Positions 37,805-50,343 of a DNA stretch of 64,000 nucleotides are shown piece after piece. The notes beneath the pieces are model-generated. The model worked only from the letters and a program-made list of their open reading frames with translations, did not search any database and was not told where the DNA came from. The DNA lies in assembly GCF_006494375.1 (NCBI RefSeq), contig NZ_VHIZ01000017.1, positions 1 to 64,000 of the forward strand, given 5' to 3'. This stretch comes from Pantoea anthophila. GTDB lineage: Bacteria; Pseudomonadota; Gammaproteobacteria; Enterobacterales; Enterobacteriaceae. Numbering within the stretch: the first letter of the stretch is position 1; every line of letters begins with the position of its first letter. The translations under genes and the position numbers were made by a program.

Positions 37805-39037
37805 ATGAGCACCCGACATCCTGTTATGAAAAAAACCCTGATCGTGCTGGCCCTGATCGCCGTGGCCGCTGGCGGCTATTACGTCTGGCAGCGCCCCGCT
37901 GAGCCGCAGAGCAGCCAGAGTGGCTCGCCAGCCCCACGCGGTAAGGGTGGCGATGACGGCGCACGCCGTTCGCTGGCACCGGTTCAGGCCGCTACAGCGA
38001 CCCGCCAGAGCGTGCCGCAATATCTGAGCGGTCTCGGCACCGTCACCGCCGCCAATACCGCCACGGTGCGCAGCCGGGTGAATGGCGATCTGCTGGCGAT
38101 CCATTTTACCGAAGGTCAGCAGGTCAAAGCGGGCGAGTTGCTGGCGGAAGTCGATCCGCGGCCTTATCAGGTAGCCCTCACCCAGGCACAGGGCCAGCTG
38201 GCGAAAGATCAGGCGACGCTGGCTAACGCCCGCCGGGACTTGGCACGCTATGAAAAGCTGGCGAAAACGTCGCTGGTGTCGCAACAGGATCTGGATACCC
38301 AGCGCTCACTAGTCAGCGAAACGCTCGGCACGCTGAAAGCCGATGAGGGCAGTGTCGCCAGTGCGCAGCTTAACCTCACCTACAGTCGGATCACCGCACC
38401 CATTGCCGGCCGGGTTGGTCTGAAACAGGTGGATGTCGGCAACTACGTGACCAGCGGCGACACCAACGGCATTGTGATCATCACCCAGACGCAGCCGATC
38501 GATGTGGTCTTTACCCTGGCAGAAAACAGCATCACGCCGATTCTGAAAGCGCAGAAAAGCGGTGAGCCACTGCTGGTGGAAGCCTGGGATCGCAGTAACC
38601 AGAATCTGATTGCCAGCGGTAAGCTGCTGAGCCTGGACAACCAGATTGATGTCACCACCGGCACCATCAAAATCAAAGCGCGTTTTGACAATCAGGATGA
38701 CACGCTCTTTCCCAACCAGTTCGTCAATGTGCGCCTCAAGGTCAACACCCTGCAGGATGCGATTGTGATCCCGCCTGCCGCGCTGCAGATGGGCAACGAG
38801 GGCCACTTTGTCTGGGTGGTTAACAGCGACAACAAGGTCAGTAAGAAAAGCGTGATGGCCGGGCTGCAGGACAGCCAGAAGGTGGTGGTCAGCGCCGGTC
38901 TGGAAGCGGGTGAGCGTGTCGTCACCGACGGTCTGGATCGCCTGACTGAAGGTGCGAAAGTCGAGGTCGTGACCGCCCAGAGCAGTGCACCGGGCAGCAG
39001 CCGGGCCACCCTGCCGTCAAAAGGAGAGCGTGAGTAA
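37805..39037 (+). CDS. mdtA: RND efflux periplasmic adaptor MdtA
   Basis: 410 residues. N-terminal membrane anchor ([18 protein letters not shown]), then the membrane-fusion layout: lipoyl half-motifs [31 protein letters not shown] (about 90-120) and [22 protein letters not shown] (about 200), with an alpha-helical hairpin between them, and a beta-barrel with [21 protein letters not shown]. It links the MdtB/MdtC pump to TolC. It heads mdtABCD-baeSR; the stop overlaps the mdtB start (TAATG). A second ATG at 37826 is also possible. Confidence 0.94.
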   Translation: MSTRHPVMKKTLIVLALIAVAAGGYYVWQRPAEPQSSQSGSPAPRGKGGDDGARRSLAPVQAATATRQSVPQYLSGLGTVTAANTATVRSRVNGDLLAIHFTEGQQVKAGELLAEVDPRPYQVALTQAQGQLAKDQATLANARRDLARYEKLAKTSLVSQQDLDTQRSLVSETLGTLKADEGSVASAQLNLTYSRITAPIAGRVGLKQVDVGNYVTSGDTNGIVIITQTQPIDVVFTLAENSITPILKAQKSGEPLLVEAWDRSNQNLIASGKLLSLDNQIDVTTGTIKIKARFDNQDDTLFPNQFVNVRLKVNTLQDAIVIPPAALQMGNEGHFVWVVNSDNKVSKKSVMAGLQDSQKVVVSAGLEAGERVVTDGLDRLTEGAKVEVVTAQSSAPGSSRATLPSKGERE

Positions 39038-42000
39038 TGCAGGTCATGCCTCCCGATCACAGTGGCGGGCCGTCCCGGCAGTTTATTCTGCGTCCGGTTG
39101 CCACTACGCTGTTGATGATTGCGATTTTACTGGCCGGGGTGCTGGGTTATCGCTTCCTGCCGGTGTCGGCCCTGCCAGAAGTGGACTATCCGACCATCCA
39201 GGTGGTCACGCTCTATCCGGGCGCCAGCCCGGATGTGGTCACCTCTTCCATTACCGCCCCGCTGGAGCGCCAGTTTGGCCAGATGTCCGGCCTGAAACAG
39301 ATGGCGTCGCAAAGCGCAGGGGGCGCCTCGGTTGTGACCCTGCAGTTCCAGCTGTCGCTGCCGCTGGATGTGGCGGAGCAGGAGGTGCAGGCCGCCATTA
39401 ACTCCGCCACCAACCTGCTGCCCAACGATCTGCCTAATCCACCGGTCTACAGCAAAGTGAACCCGGCCGATCCGCCGATTATGACGCTGGCGGTCACCAC
39501 CAGCAGCATGCCGCTGACGCAGGTTCAGGACATGGTGGAAACGCGGGTGGCGCAGAAGATTTCTCAGGTCAGCGGCGTCGGTCTCGTCACCCTGTCGGGC
39601 GGTCAGCGTCCGGCCGTGCGGGTAAAAATGAATGCCCAGGCGCTGGCGGCGCTGGGTCTGACCAGCGAAAGCGTGCGTACCGCGATCAGCAATGCCAACG
39701 TCAACTCCGCCAAAGGGAGCCTGGATGGCCCGACCCGCTCAGTCACCCTGTCAGCCAATGACCAGATGAAATCTGCTGAGGATTACCGCCAGCTGATTAT
39801 CAGCTACAAAAATGGCGCACCGGTGCGGCTTGGCGACGTGGCGACCATCGAACAGGGCGCGGAAAACAGCTGGCTGGGTGCGTGGGCCAACCGCGATGCG
39901 GCGATTGTGCTCAACGTTCAGCGTCAGCCCGGAGCCAATATCATCGCCACCGCCGACAGCATTCGCGCCATGCTGCCTGCGCTGACGGCGACGCTGCCAA
40001 AATCGGTGGAGGTGAAACTGCTCACCGACCGCACCACCAATATCCGCGCGTCGGTCAGTGACACACAGCATGAGCTGATGCTGGCGATGGCGCTGGTGGT
40101 GATGATTATCTACCTCTTTCTGCGCAATGTGCCGGCCACCCTGATCCCGGCAGTCGCCGTGCCGCTGTCGCTGATCGGCACCTTTGCCGCGATGTATTTC
40201 CTCGGTTTTTCGATCAACAACCTCACGCTGATGGCGCTGACCATCGCCACCGGCTTTGTGGTCGACGATGCCATCGTGGTGATTGAGAACATCTCACGCT
40301 ATATCGAGAAAGGAGAAAAGCCGCTCACCGCTGCGCTGAAAGGGGCTGGCGAGATCGGTTTCACCATCATCTCCCTCACCTTCTCGCTGATTGCGGTGCT
40401 TATCCCGCTGCTGTTTATGGGGGATGTGATTGGCCGCCTGTTCCGCGAATTTGCCGTGACGCTGGCAGTGGCGATTCTGATTTCTGCCGTGGTCTCGCTG
40501 ACGCTGACGCCGATGATGTGCGCCAGAATGCTGAGCGCAGAGTCGCTGCGCAAACAGAACCGTTTCTCCCGGGCCAGTGAAGCGATGTTTGACCGCATCG
40601 TGGCCGTTTACGGTCGCGGCCTGAGCCGGGTGCTGAATCACCCCTGGCTGACGCTGTCGGTGGCGCTGGGCACGCTGGTTCTGACCCTGGTGCTCTGGAT
40701 GATCATCCCCAAAGGCTTCTTCCCGCAGCAGGACAACAGCATTATTCAGGGCACGCTGCAGGCTCCCCAGTCCGTTTCCTACGCCAGCATGGCGCAGCGC
40801 ACCCGCGACGTCGCCTCGGTCATCATGAAAGATCCGGCGGTGCAGAGCCTGACCTCCTTTGTCGGCGTGGATGGCACCAACGCCTCGCTGAACAGCGCGC
40901 GGCTGCAGATCAACCTGAAACCGCTGGATGAGCGCGATGACCGTATTCCTGAAATCGAGCAGCGCCTGCAACAGCAGGTCAGTCAGCTGCCGGGCGTCCA
41001 GCTGTGGCTGCAGGCGGTGCAGGATCTCACTATTGATACGCAGGCGAGCCGCACCCCCTATCAGTTCACGCTGCAGTCGGGTTCCCTGTCGTCGCTCAGC
41101 ACCTGGGTGCCCGCCCTGCTGAACCGGCTCAGAACCCTGCCGCAGCTGCGCGATGTCAGCAGCGACTGGCAGGATCAGGGGCTGGAAGCCTACGTCAATG
41201 TCGATCGCGACAGCGCCAGCCGCCTCGGCATCAGCATGGCGGATGTCGATAATGCGCTCTATAACGCCTTCGGCCAGCGGCTGATCTCTACCATCTACAC
41301 CCAGGCCAATCAGTATCGCGTGGTGCTGGAGCAGGACAATCACGCCACGCCGGGCCTGCAGAGCCTGGACGCGATTCGCCTGAACAGCACCGACGGCGGC
41401 AGCGTGCCGCTGAGCGCCATTGCCCGCATCGAACAGCGCCATGCGCCCCTCAGCATCAGCCATCTCGACCAGTTTCCTTCGGCGACCTTCTCTTTTAATG
41501 TCGCTGACGGCTACTCGCTGGAAGATGCGGTGAAAGCGGTGTCGCAGGCTGAAGCAGAGCTGGGGATGCCGGCGGAGATGATGACCCAGTTCCAGGGCAG
41601 CACCCTGGCGTTCGAAGCGGCGCTGAGCAGCACCGTCTGGCTGATTGTGGCGGCGATTGTCGCGATGTATATCGTGCTGGGTGTGCTCTATGAGAGCTTC
41701 ATCCACCCCATCACCATCCTCTCCACCTTGCCCACGGCCGGTGTCGGCGCGCTGCTGGCACTGATGCTCAGCGGTAACGAGCTGGATATTGTGGCGATCA
41801 TCGGCATCATCCTGCTGATCGGTATTGTGAAAAAGAATGCCATCATGATGATCGACTTTGCGCTGGCGGCCGAACGTGAACAGGGAATGAAACCCTATGA
41901 CGCCATCTATCAGGCCTCACTGCTGCGCTTCCGTCCGATTCTGATGACCACGCTGGCGGCCCTGCTGGGTGCACTGCCGCTGATGCTCAGCACCGGCGTC

Positions 42001-42159
42001 GGCGCGGAACTGCGTCATCCGCTGGGGATTGCGATGGTCGGCGGCCTGATTCTGAGTCAGGTGCTGACGCTGTTCACCACGCCGGTGATCTACCTGCTGT
42101 TTGATCGCCTGGCGCACGCCACCCGCCGCCGCTTCGGCCGCACGGAGGCCGCAGAGTGA
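39037..42159 (+). CDS. mdtB: RND efflux pump subunit MdtB
   Basis: 1,040 residues, as in E. coli MdtB. It has the RND architecture: a first membrane segment near residue 18 ([20 protein letters not shown]), a large periplasmic loop, six membrane segments (about 335-540), a second periplasmic loop and five more segments. The proton-relay block [25 protein letters not shown] in segment 4 carries the paired aspartates. MdtB and MdtC form a B2C heterotrimer that exports bile salts, novobiocin and other compounds. It overlaps both neighbours by 1-4 bases, so subunit synthesis is coupled. Confidence 0.95.
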   Translation: MQVMPPDHSGGPSRQFILRPVATTLLMIAILLAGVLGYRFLPVSALPEVDYPTIQVVTLYPGASPDVVTSSITAPLERQFGQMSGLKQMASQSAGGASVVTLQFQLSLPLDVAEQEVQAAINSATNLLPNDLPNPPVYSKVNPADPPIMTLAVTTSSMPLTQVQDMVETRVAQKISQVSGVGLVTLSGGQRPAVRVKMNAQALAALGLTSESVRTAISNANVNSAKGSLDGPTRSVTLSANDQMKSAEDYRQLIISYKNGAPVRLGDVATIEQGAENSWLGAWANRDAAIVLNVQRQPGANIIATADSIRAMLPALTATLPKSVEVKLLTDRTTNIRASVSDTQHELMLAMALVVMIIYLFLRNVPATLIPAVAVPLSLIGTFAAMYFLGFSINNLTLMALTIATGFVVDDAIVVIENISRYIEKGEKPLTAALKGAGEIGFTIISLTFSLIAVLIPLLFMGDVIGRLFREFAVTLAVAILISAVVSLTLTPMMCARMLSAESLRKQNRFSRASEAMFDRIVAVYGRGLSRVLNHPWLTLSVALGTLVLTLVLWMIIPKGFFPQQDNSIIQGTLQAPQSVSYASMAQRTRDVASVIMKDPAVQSLTSFVGVDGTNASLNSARLQINLKPLDERDDRIPEIEQRLQQQVSQLPGVQLWLQAVQDLTIDTQASRTPYQFTLQSGSLSSLSTWVPALLNRLRTLPQLRDVSSDWQDQGLEAYVNVDRDSASRLGISMADVDNALYNAFGQRLISTIYTQANQYRVVLEQDNHATPGLQSLDAIRLNSTDGGSVPLSAIARIEQRHAPLSISHLDQFPSATFSFNVADGYSLEDAVKAVSQAEAELGMPAEMMTQFQGSTLAFEAALSSTVWLIVAAIVAMYIVLGVLYESFIHPITILSTLPTAGVGALLALMLSGNELDIVAIIGIILLIGIVKKNAIMMIDFALAAEREQGMKPYDAIYQASLLRFRPILMTTLAALLGALPLMLSTGVGAELRHPLGIAMVGGLILSQVLTLFTTPVIYLLFDRLAHATRRRFGRTEAAE

Positions 42160-45100
42160 AGTTCTTTGCCCTGTTTATTCACCGGCCCGTCGCCACCACC
42201 CTGCTGACGCTGGCCATTGCGCTGGCCGGAATTCTGGGGTTCCGGCTGCTGCCGGTTGCCCCGCTGCCGCAGGTCGATTTTCCGGTGATCGTCATCTCCG
42301 GCTCGCTGCCGGGGGCCTCACCCGAGATCATGGCGTCGTCGGTCGCCACGCCGCTGGAGCGGTCGCTGGGACGTATCGCGGGCGTCAGTGAAATGACCTC
42401 GATGAGCTCGCTGGGCAGTACCCGTATCATTCTGGTGTTCGATTTCGACCGCGACATCAACGGTGCCGCGCGCGACGTGCAGGCTGCGCTGAACGCGGCG
42501 CAAAGCCTGCTGCCGACCGGCATGCCCTCACGTCCGACTTACCGCAAAGTGAACCCCTCTGATGCGCCGATTATGATCATGACGCTGACCTCAGATACCT
42601 ACAATCCGGGCCAGCTCTACGATTATGCCTCGACGCAGCTGGCGCAGAAGCTGTCGCAGATTCAGGGGGTTGGCGACGTTACCGTGGGGGGCAGTTCGCT
42701 GCCCGCCGTGCGCGTGGCGCTGAATCCGCAGGCGCTGTTTAATCAGGGTGTCTCGCTGGATGCGGTGCGCACCGCCATTTCCGACGCCAACCAGCGCCGC
42801 CCGCAGGGCGCAGTGGATGATTCACAGCAGCGCTGGCAGTTGCGCACCAATGACGCGCTGCAGACCGCCCGCGAGTATCAGCCGCTGATCGTGCATTATA
42901 AAAACGGCGCGGCGGTGAAGCTGTCTGATGTGGCGACCGTGGAAGATTCGGTTCAGGACGTACGCAACGCCGGGATGTCACGCGGTAAACCGGCCGTGCT
43001 GCTGCTGATCCGCAAAACCCCTGACGCGAACGTCATTGAGACGGTTGACCGCATCCGTGCCGAGATGCCGCTGCTGCATGAGGTGATCCCGGCCGCCATC
43101 GACCTGCAGATTGCCCAGGATCGCTCCCCTACCATCCGCGCCTCGCTGCATGAAGTGGAGCAGTCGCTGTTAATCGCCGTCGGGCTGGTGATTCTGGTGG
43201 TGTTCGTGTTCCTGCGCTCCGGGCGCGCCACGCTGATCCCCGCCATCGCCGTGCCGGTCTCGCTGATTGGCACCTTCGCGGCCATGTACCTGTGCGGCTT
43301 CAGCCTCAACAACCTGTCGCTGATGGCGCTGACCATTGCCACCGGCTTTGTGGTGGACGATGCGATCGTGGTGCTGGAGAACATCGCCCGCCATGTGGAA
43401 GCGGGTATGAAACCGCTGGCCGCCGCGCTGAAGGGCGTGCGCGAAGTGGGCTTTACCGTGCTGTCGATGAGCCTGTCGCTGATTGCGGTTTTCCTGCCGC
43501 TGCTGATGATCGGCGGGCTGATTGGCCGTTTCTTCTCTGAATTTGCCATTACCCTGTCGGTGGCGATCGCCATCTCGCTGGTTATTTCGATCACCCTGAC
43601 GCCGATGATGTGCGCGTATCTGCTGAAGCCTCACGCGCCACGCAGCCAGCCGCGCCGGCGCGGTGCAGGTCGGCTGCTGATGGCGATCCAGCAGGGCTAT
43701 GGCCGATCGCTAAGCGTGGTGCTGAACCATGCGCGCTGGGTGCTGCTGCTCTTTTTCGCCACGATTGCCCTGACCGGCTGGCTGTTTGTCTCTATCCCGA
43801 AAACCTTTATGCCGGAACAGGATACCGGGCGACTCGCCGGGTTTATCTCCGCCGACCAGAGTATCTCGTTTCAGGCGATGCGCAGTAAGCTGCAGGATTT
43901 CATGGAGATCGTCGGAGCCGACCCGGCGGTGGACAGCGTGGTGGGCTTTACCGGCGGCATGCGCACCAACAGCGGCTCCATGTTTATCTCCCTGAAACCG
44001 CTCACTGAGCGGAAAGAGAACGCGCAGGCGGTTATCGCCCGGCTGCGCGACAAGCTGGCGAAAGAGCCGGGTGCCAGCCTCTATCTGAATGCGGTGCAGG
44101 ATCTGCGCGTCGGCGGCCGGGAGTCGAACGCCGGATACCAGTATTCGCTGCTGTCGGACGATCTCAACGCGCTGCGCACCTGGGAGCCAAAAATCCGTCA
44201 GGCGTTCTCTGCCCTGCCGCAGCTGGCGGATGTGAACTCCGATCAGCAGGATAAAGGCAGCGAGATGGCGCTGACCTACGATCGTGAAAGCATGGCCCGT
44301 CTGGGCATCGATGTCTCCGAAGCCAATGCGCTGTTAAATAACGCCTTTGGTCAGCGGCAGATCTCCACCATCTACCAGCCGCTTAACCAGTACAAAGTGG
44401 TGATGGAGGTGGATCCGCGCTATACCCAGGATATCAGCGCCCTGTCACAGATGTTTGTGATAAACAGCGAAGGCAAAGCGATTCCGCTGTCGTGGTTCGC
44501 TCACTGGCAGCCCGCCAATGCCCCGCTGTCGGTGAACCATGAAGGGCTGTCGGCCGCCTCGACCATCTCGTTCAATCTGCCGGAAGGGGTTTCGCTGTCA
44601 CAGGCCTCTGACGCGATTGAGCGCACCATGACCGCGCTGGGCGTGCCTTCCAGCGTACGCGGCAGCTTTGCCGGCACGGCGCAGGTGTTTCAGCAGTCGC
44701 AAAGCAGCCAGCTGTGGCTGATGCTGGCGGCGATTGCCGCGGTCTATATCGTGCTGGGGATCCTCTATGAGAGCTATGTGCATCCGCTGACGATCCTTTC
44801 CACACTGCCTTCGGCGGGCGTGGGCGCGCTGCTGGCGCTGGAACTGTTTGATACGCCCTTCAGCCTGATTGCCCTGATTGGTATTCTGCTGCTGATCGGT
44901 ATCGTGAAAAAGAACGCCATCATGATGGTCGATTTTGCGCTGGAAGCTGAGCGCAACGGCCAGCTCAGCGCACGGGATGCCATTTTCCAGGCGTGTCTGC
45001 TGCGCTTCCGGCCGATCATGATGACCACACTGGCGGCGCTGTTTGGCGCGCTGCCGCTGGTGTTATCCAGTGGCGACGGGGCGGAACTGCGTCAGCCGCT

Positions 45101-45230
45101 GGGGATTACCATTGCAGGGGGTCTGGTGATGAGTCAGTTACTGACGCTCTACACCACGCCGGTGATCTACCTGATGATGGATAAGCTGCGGCGCAGAAAG
45201 CGGTCGCGGTCAGCCGCACCGCAGACGTAA
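42156..45230 (+). CDS. mdtC: RND efflux pump subunit MdtC
   Basis: 1,024 residues, close to the E. coli length. Same RND layout as its neighbour: first segment [20 protein letters not shown], the proton-relay block [25 protein letters not shown], and the second-half motif [23 protein letters not shown] near residue 910. Its start overlaps the mdtB stop by four bases (ATGA-type). It is the third component of the MdtABC-TolC system and probably arose with mdtB by duplication. Confidence 0.95.
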   Translation: MKFFALFIHRPVATTLLTLAIALAGILGFRLLPVAPLPQVDFPVIVISGSLPGASPEIMASSVATPLERSLGRIAGVSEMTSMSSLGSTRIILVFDFDRDINGAARDVQAALNAAQSLLPTGMPSRPTYRKVNPSDAPIMIMTLTSDTYNPGQLYDYASTQLAQKLSQIQGVGDVTVGGSSLPAVRVALNPQALFNQGVSLDAVRTAISDANQRRPQGAVDDSQQRWQLRTNDALQTAREYQPLIVHYKNGAAVKLSDVATVEDSVQDVRNAGMSRGKPAVLLLIRKTPDANVIETVDRIRAEMPLLHEVIPAAIDLQIAQDRSPTIRASLHEVEQSLLIAVGLVILVVFVFLRSGRATLIPAIAVPVSLIGTFAAMYLCGFSLNNLSLMALTIATGFVVDDAIVVLENIARHVEAGMKPLAAALKGVREVGFTVLSMSLSLIAVFLPLLMIGGLIGRFFSEFAITLSVAIAISLVISITLTPMMCAYLLKPHAPRSQPRRRGAGRLLMAIQQGYGRSLSVVLNHARWVLLLFFATIALTGWLFVSIPKTFMPEQDTGRLAGFISADQSISFQAMRSKLQDFMEIVGADPAVDSVVGFTGGMRTNSGSMFISLKPLTERKENAQAVIARLRDKLAKEPGASLYLNAVQDLRVGGRESNAGYQYSLLSDDLNALRTWEPKIRQAFSALPQLADVNSDQQDKGSEMALTYDRESMARLGIDVSEANALLNNAFGQRQISTIYQPLNQYKVVMEVDPRYTQDISALSQMFVINSEGKAIPLSWFAHWQPANAPLSVNHEGLSAASTISFNLPEGVSLSQASDAIERTMTALGVPSSVRGSFAGTAQVFQQSQSSQLWLMLAAIAAVYIVLGILYESYVHPLTILSTLPSAGVGALLALELFDTPFSLIALIGILLLIGIVKKNAIMMVDFALEAERNGQLSARDAIFQACLLRFRPIMMTTLAALFGALPLVLSSGDGAELRQPLGITIAGGLVMSQLLTLYTTPVIYLMMDKLRRRKRSRSAAPQT

Positions 45231-45282
45231 CGCCTGAGGCTGCGGCAGGCCACCGGGCAGATCGGCTGAATCGGGGGAAGGG

Positions 45283-46689
45283 ATGAGTACGCAAAGCACC
45301 AACGTCCGCTGGCAGTTGTGGATTGTCGCCATCGGCTTTTTTATGCAGACGCTGGACACCACCATCGTGAATACGGCTATTCCGGCGATGGCGCACGATC
45401 TGGGCGTCAGCCCGCTGCACATGCATGCGGTGATGGTCTATTACGTCCTCACCGTGGCGGTGATGCTGCCGGTCAGCGGCTGGCTGGCGGATCGCTTTGG
45501 CGTGCGCAACATCTTCTTCAGCGCGATCCTGCTGTTCAGTCTGGGATCGCTGCTGTGTGCCCTCTCCGGCACGCTGGATCAGCTGGTGCTGGCGCGGGTG
45601 GTTCAGGGGATTGGTGGTGCCATGATGGTGCCGGTGGGGCGACTGACGGTGATGAAAATCGTTCCACGTGAGCAGTATATGTCCGCCATGACCTTTGTCA
45701 CCCTGCCCGGCCAGATTGGCCCGCTGCTGGGCCCGGCGCTGGGCGGGGTGCTGGTCGAATACGCCAGCTGGCACTGGATCTTCCTGATCAATATCCCGGT
45801 CGGCATCGCCGGCGCGATTGCCACCCTGATGCTGATGCCCAACTACAGCATGCAGACCCGCCGCTTCGATTTTGCCGGTTTTTTTCTGCTGGCCGCCGGT
45901 ATGGCGACCCTGACGCTGGCGCTGGACGGTCAGCGCAGCAGCGGCGGCTCCGCCCTGCTGCTGGGTGCGATGATCCTCGCGGGCCTGTTCTCGCTGCTGT
46001 TCTACCTGATGCACGCGCGCGGCAATGATAACGCGCTGTTCAGCCTGAAGCTGTTTGATAACCGCCTCTACGCTATCGGCCTGCTGGGCAGTTTTACCGG
46101 CCGTATCGGCAGCGGCATGCTGCCCTTTATGACGCCCATCTTCCTGCAGCTCGGCATGGGCTACAGCCCGTTCCACGCCGGTCTGATGATGATCCCGATG
46201 GTGCTGGGCAACATGGGGATGAAGCGTATTGTGGTGCGCATCGTTAATCGCTATGGCTACCGCAACGTGCTGGTGATGTCGACCGTGGCGCTGGCGCTGG
46301 TGGTGCTGCTGTTTCCGCTGGTGGCGATCCTGGGCTGGGTCTGGCTGCTACCGCTGGTGCTGTTTCTGCAGGGCATGGTCAACGCCATTCGCTTCTCCTC
46401 GATGAACACGCTGACGCTGAAAGAGCTGCCGGACACGCTGGCGTCGAGCGGAAACAGCCTGCTGTCGATGATTATGCAGCTGTCGATGAGTATTGGCGTC
46501 ACCGTTGCCGGGCTGCTGCTGGGCGCCTTTGCTCAGGAGGGCGCAGCCAACAGCGCAGCAGAACATCAGATGTTTATTTACACCTACCTGTGCATGTCAC
46601 TGATTATTATCCTGCCCGCGCTGATCTTCTGGCGCGTTCCACGGCAGGTGAGCAGCAACGTCGATTTGCGACGCCGGAGAAAACAATGA
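45283..46689 (+). CDS. mdtD: MFS transporter MdtD (DHA2 family, 14 segments)
   Basis: 468 residues, 13-14 hydrophobic segments. DHA2 marks: [23 protein letters not shown] near residue 20 (motif D1) and the motif A loop [13 protein letters not shown] near residue 66. A motif C-like [13 protein letters not shown] lies near residue 144. In E. coli this gene sits in the BaeR-controlled operon but is not needed for MdtABC function; iron-citrate export has been proposed for it. It overlaps baeS by four bases. Confidence 0.92.
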   Translation: MSTQSTNVRWQLWIVAIGFFMQTLDTTIVNTAIPAMAHDLGVSPLHMHAVMVYYVLTVAVMLPVSGWLADRFGVRNIFFSAILLFSLGSLLCALSGTLDQLVLARVVQGIGGAMMVPVGRLTVMKIVPREQYMSAMTFVTLPGQIGPLLGPALGGVLVEYASWHWIFLINIPVGIAGAIATLMLMPNYSMQTRRFDFAGFFLLAAGMATLTLALDGQRSSGGSALLLGAMILAGLFSLLFYLMHARGNDNALFSLKLFDNRLYAIGLLGSFTGRIGSGMLPFMTPIFLQLGMGYSPFHAGLMMIPMVLGNMGMKRIVVRIVNRYGYRNVLVMSTVALALVVLLFPLVAILGWVWLLPLVLFLQGMVNAIRFSSMNTLTLKELPDTLASSGNSLLSMIMQLSMSIGVTVAGLLLGAFAQEGAANSAAEHQMFIYTYLCMSLIIILPALIFWRVPRQVSSNVDLRRRRKQ

Positions 46690-48071
46690 GAGTTAACCTG
46701 CGCCTGGGTATCGGGGCCAAACTGTTTATGGCGATTTTCGCCACCTGCATGCTGGTACTGATTACCATGCACTGGGGAGTCCGCCTCAGCTTTGAGCATG
46801 GCTTCGTCGACTATATCAAGCGCGGCAATCAGCAGCGCCTGAGCCTGCTCGGCGATGCGCTGGCCGATCAGTATGAGCAGCACGGCAACTGGGATTTCCT
46901 GCGCCACAACGACCGCCTGGTGTTCACCATGCTGCGTTCGCTGGAGCAGAATCCGGGCAACAGTCAGCTGCCGCCGCATGGCTGGCGCACCCAGTTCTGG
47001 ATCCTCGACCAGCAGTATAGGGTGCTGGTCGGGCCGCCCACGCCGGTGCCGCCCGAGGGCACGCGACGCAACATCACCACCAGCAACGGTAAGGTGGTCG
47101 GCTGGGTTATCGGCTCACCGCCGGAGCGGCTGACGCGCAGCACCGACATTAACTTCGATCAGCAGCAGCGCCGCACCAGCTGGATTATCGTTGGCCTCTC
47201 GACGCTGCTGGCGGCGCTGGCCACCTGGCTGATGGCGCGCGGGCTGCTGGCCCCGGTCAAACGGCTGGTCGACGGCACCCATCATCTGGCCGCGGGCAAC
47301 TTTGCCACCCGCGTCGAAGTCAGCAGCCGGGACGAACTGGGCCAGCTGGCCGGTGACTTTAACCTTCTCGCCAGCTCGCTGGAGAAAAACGAAAGCATGC
47401 GCCGCGCCTTTATGGCGGATATCTCCCATGAGTTACGCACGCCGCTGGCCATTCTGCGCGGTGAACTGGAAGCGATGCAGGATGGCGTGCGCAAACTGAC
47501 GCCGGAAGCGATCGCTTCGCTGCAGAGTGAAGTGGTGGTGCTGACCAAGCTGGTGGATGACCTGCATCAGCTGTCGCTGTCGGATGAGGGCGCCCTGGCC
47601 TACCGCAAACAGGCGACCGACCTGGTACAACTGCTGGAAGTCACGGCGGGCAGCTTTGCCGAACGCTACCGCGCGCATGGCCTGACGTTAAAGCTGAACC
47701 TGCCCGATGATGCTCCCTTCTTCGGCGATCCCGATCGCCTGATGCAGCTCTTCACTAACCTGCTGGAGAACAGCCTGCGCTACACCGACAGCGGAGGCCG
47801 GGTTGAGGTGACGCTGAAGTATCAGGCTCCGCACTGGCGGGTAGAGTTTGATGACAGCGCGCCGGGCGTGGATCGGGAACATCAGGCGCAGATTTTTGAA
47901 CGTTTCTTCCGCACCGAAGGCTCCCGTAATCGGGCCAGCGGCGGATCGGGACTCGGTCTCGCCATCTGTAAGAACATTGCCGACGCGCATGGCGGCGATA
48001 TCTCTGCGTCGCACTCTGATTTAGGTGGACTGAAAATCGCGCTACACTTGCGCTATGTTCCCCTTGCGTAG
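46686..48071 (+). CDS. baeS: Envelope-stress sensor histidine kinase BaeS
   Basis: 461 residues from ATG at 46686, which overlaps the mdtD stop and matches the E. coli N-terminus ([20 protein letters not shown]); an in-frame start 32 codons earlier lies inside mdtD and is rejected. Two membrane segments (residues about 12-32 and 160-180) flank a periplasmic sensor domain. They are followed by HAMP ([18 protein letters not shown]), an H-box [19 protein letters not shown] with the phosphorylated His, an N-box [16 protein letters not shown] and the [12 protein letters not shown]2 box. It senses envelope damage and phosphorylates BaeR. Confidence 0.94.
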   Translation: MRVNLRLGIGAKLFMAIFATCMLVLITMHWGVRLSFEHGFVDYIKRGNQQRLSLLGDALADQYEQHGNWDFLRHNDRLVFTMLRSLEQNPGNSQLPPHGWRTQFWILDQQYRVLVGPPTPVPPEGTRRNITTSNGKVVGWVIGSPPERLTRSTDINFDQQQRRTSWIIVGLSTLLAALATWLMARGLLAPVKRLVDGTHHLAAGNFATRVEVSSRDELGQLAGDFNLLASSLEKNESMRRAFMADISHELRTPLAILRGELEAMQDGVRKLTPEAIASLQSEVVVLTKLVDDLHQLSLSDEGALAYRKQATDLVQLLEVTAGSFAERYRAHGLTLKLNLPDDAPFFGDPDRLMQLFTNLLENSLRYTDSGGRVEVTLKYQAPHWRVEFDDSAPGVDREHQAQIFERFFRTEGSRNRASGGSGLGLAICKNIADAHGGDISASHSDLGGLKIALHLRYVPLA

Positions 48072-48077
48072 ACGCTT

Positions 48078-48785
48078 ATGAGCCTGGAAAACCACGACCC
48101 GCTGATTCTGGTGGTCGAAGATGAGCCCAAACTGGCGCAGCTGATGATCGACTATCTGCACGCCTCCAATTACCGCACCCATCACATCGCCGACGGCAAC
48201 GGCGTGCTGGATTATGTGCGCCAGACCCCACCCGACCTGATGCTGCTGGACCTGATGCTGCCGGGCACCGATGGTTTAACGCTGTGCCGGGAAATCCGCC
48301 GTCATTCGGAACTGCCGATTATTATGGTCACCGCCCGCACCGAGGAGATCGATCGGCTGCTGGGGCTGGAGCTGGGTGCCGATGACTATATCTGCAAACC
48401 CTTCAGCCCGCGGGAAGTTGTCGCGCGGGTTAAGACCATTCTGCGCCGGGTAAAACGTTCGGCGGAAGAGCCGCAGAGCAGTTCGCTGCTCAGAGTCGAT
48501 GAGAGCCGCTTTTCGGCCAGCTGGCGTGATAAGCCGCTCGATTTAACCCCGGCCGAGTTTCGTCTGCTGAAAACCCTGTCGCTGGAACCGGGCAAGGTCT
48601 TTTCGCGCGAGCAACTGCTCAACCATCTCTATGATGATTACCGCGTAGTAACCGATCGGACCATCGACAGCCATATCAAGAATCTGCGGCGCAAGCTGGA
48701 GAATCTCGACAGCGAGCAACCCTTTATCCGTGCCGTCTACGGCATGGGCTATCGCTGGGAAGCGGATGCCTGTCATTTGATCTAG
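48078..48785 (+). CDS. baeR: Response regulator BaeR
   Basis: 235 residues, OmpR/PhoB type. The receiver has the acidic pair in VVEDEPKL, the phosphorylated Asp in [13 protein letters not shown] near residue 60, and the conserved Lys in [17 protein letters not shown] near residue 110. The C-terminal winged helix has [21 protein letters not shown] and [14 protein letters not shown]. It activates mdtABCD-baeSR and other envelope stress genes. It starts six bases after the baeS stop. Two GC-rich hairpins (48842-48862 and 48868-48881) lie between it and yegQ. Confidence 0.94.
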   Translation: MSLENHDPLILVVEDEPKLAQLMIDYLHASNYRTHHIADGNGVLDYVRQTPPDLMLLDLMLPGTDGLTLCREIRRHSELPIIMVTARTEEIDRLLGLELGADDYICKPFSPREVVARVKTILRRVKRSAEEPQSSSLLRVDESRFSASWRDKPLDLTPAEFRLLKTLSLEPGKVFSREQLLNHLYDDYRVVTDRTIDSHIKNLRRKLENLDSEQPFIRAVYGMGYRWEADACHLI

Positions 48786-48908
48786 TTTGATCCCGATCAA
48801 TTTACTTCCCTTTTCTCACTGCCTACAATTCCGCACCTTTTGCAGGGCTTCACGGCCCTGCCTCTGCCGCCTCTGGCGGCATACTGACCTGACATCAGTG
48901 AGAACCCC

Positions 48909-50288
48909 ATGAAACCTGAACTGCTCTCCCCCGCCGGGACGCTGAAAAACATGCGTTACGCCTTCGCCTATGGTGCCGATGCCGTCTATGCCGGTCAGCC
49001 GCGCTACAGCCTGCGGGTGCGTAATAATGAATTTACCCACGAAAATCTCGCGCTGGGCATCAACGAAGCGCACGCGCTGGGCAAAAAATTCTACGTGGTG
49101 GTCAACATCGCGCCGCACAACGCCAAGCTGAAAACCTTTATTCGTGACTTAACGCCGGTGGTGGCGATGCAGCCTGATGCGCTGATTATGTCCGATCCGG
49201 GTCTGATTATGCTGGTGCGTGAGGCCTTCCCGGCGATGCCGATCCACCTCTCAGTGCAGGCCAATGCGGTCAACTGGGCCACGGTGAAGTTCTGGCAGCA
49301 GATGGGGCTGAGCCGGGTAATTCTGTCGCGCGAGCTGTCGCTGGAGGAGATCGCCGAAATCCGTCAGCAGGTGCCGGAGATGGAGCTGGAAGTCTTTGTT
49401 CATGGTGCGCTCTGTATGGCCTATTCCGGCCGCTGCCTGCTCTCCGGCTATATGAACAAACGCGATCCGAACCAGGGCACCTGCACCAACGCCTGCCGCT
49501 GGGAATACAAAGTGGCGGAAGGCCAGCAGGATGAGGTGGGCAACATTGTCGGCATCCACCAGCCGGTGAAGGTGCAGGAGGTGACGCCAGCGCTGGGCAT
49601 CGGTCAGCCGACCGACAAGGTGTTCCTGCTGGAAGAGAAGATGAAACCTGGCGAAGTGATGAGCGCGTTCGAAGATGAGCACGGCACCTATATCATGAAC
49701 TCGCGGGATCTGCGTGCGGTGGCACATGTGGAGCGGCTCAGCGAGATGGGCGTCCATTCGCTGAAGATTGAGGGGCGCACCAAGTCCTACTACTACTGCG
49801 CGCGCACCGCCCAGGTGTATCGCCGCGCGATTGACGATGCCGCCGCGGGAAAACCCTTTGATGCGTCACTGCTGCTCACCCTTGAGGGTCTGGCACATCG
49901 CGGCTATACCGAAGGCTTTCTGCGTCGTCACACTCATGACAGCTACCAGAACTATGAGCAGGGCTTTTCCGTCTCCGATCGTCAGCAGTTTGTGGGCGAG
50001 TTTACCGGCGAACGCCGGGGAGAATGGGCCGAAGTGGCGGTAAAAAATAAGTTCATGCTGCACGACAGCGTGGAGATCATGACGCCCGACGGCAACCTGC
50101 AGTGCCAGCTCGATGCGCTGCAGGACAGCCGTGGCGAACCGGCCGACGTGGCACCGGGCGACGGTCACCGCGTCTGGCTGCGGGTGCCTGAGGCGGTGGA
50201 TCTGCGCTTTGCGCTGCTGCTGCGTAACTTCGATCACGGCGAAGATACCCGGGCCCCTCATAATCGTTTACCAACGGAAACAAATTGA
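48909..50288 (+). CDS. trhP: tRNA 5-hydroxyuridine synthesis protein TrhP (U32 peptidase family)
   Basis: 459 residues, formerly YegQ (453 in E. coli). N-terminal LLSPAGTLKNMRYAFAYGADAVYAG, HLSVQANAVNWATVKFWQQ near residue 118. The cysteine-bearing HGALCMAYSGRCLLSGYMNKRDPNQGTCTNACRWEY stretch (about 158-195) is the U32 signature and probable iron-sulfur/prephenate-related site. TrhP catalyses prephenate-dependent hydroxylation of U34 in tRNA to ho5U, a precursor of cmo5U. It acts in the cytoplasm and is monocistronic here. Confidence 0.94.
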   Translation: MKPELLSPAGTLKNMRYAFAYGADAVYAGQPRYSLRVRNNEFTHENLALGINEAHALGKKFYVVVNIAPHNAKLKTFIRDLTPVVAMQPDALIMSDPGLIMLVREAFPAMPIHLSVQANAVNWATVKFWQQMGLSRVILSRELSLEEIAEIRQQVPEMELEVFVHGALCMAYSGRCLLSGYMNKRDPNQGTCTNACRWEYKVAEGQQDEVGNIVGIHQPVKVQEVTPALGIGQPTDKVFLLEEKMKPGEVMSAFEDEHGTYIMNSRDLRAVAHVERLSEMGVHSLKIEGRTKSYYYCARTAQVYRRAIDDAAAGKPFDASLLLTLEGLAHRGYTEGFLRRHTHDSYQNYEQGFSVSDRQQFVGEFTGERRGEWAEVAVKNKFMLHDSVEIMTPDGNLQCQLDALQDSRGEPADVAPGDGHRVWLRVPEAVDLRFALLLRNFDHGEDTRAPHNRLPTETN

Positions 50289-50293
50289 TGAAA

Positions 50294-50309
50294 TCAGAAC
50301 AGGATCACA
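50294..50309 (+). promoter_or_regulatory. Likely CRP site and promoter of cyaR
   Basis: TCAGA-N6-TCACA: the right half is perfect and the left half has three of five consensus bases (TGTGA). The centre is about 42 bp before the proposed cyaR start, a class II position. A TATAGT -10 box is at 50331-50336. CyaR is known to be activated by cAMP-CRP in E. coli, which fits. Confidence 0.65.
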
Positions 50310-50343
50310 GACCCCTGCGCCGGGCTGCTTTATAGTCCCGCCT

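Noticed and set aside
40294..41706. 470-codon open frame on the minus strand
   Set aside because: It lies entirely antisense to mdtB, is rich in His/Arg/Gln as expected from the complement of a GC-rich gene, and has no recognisable domain.
45106..46176. 356-codon open frame on the minus strand
   Set aside because: Antisense to mdtC end and mdtD; low-complexity Gln/His/Arg composition typical of a shadow frame.
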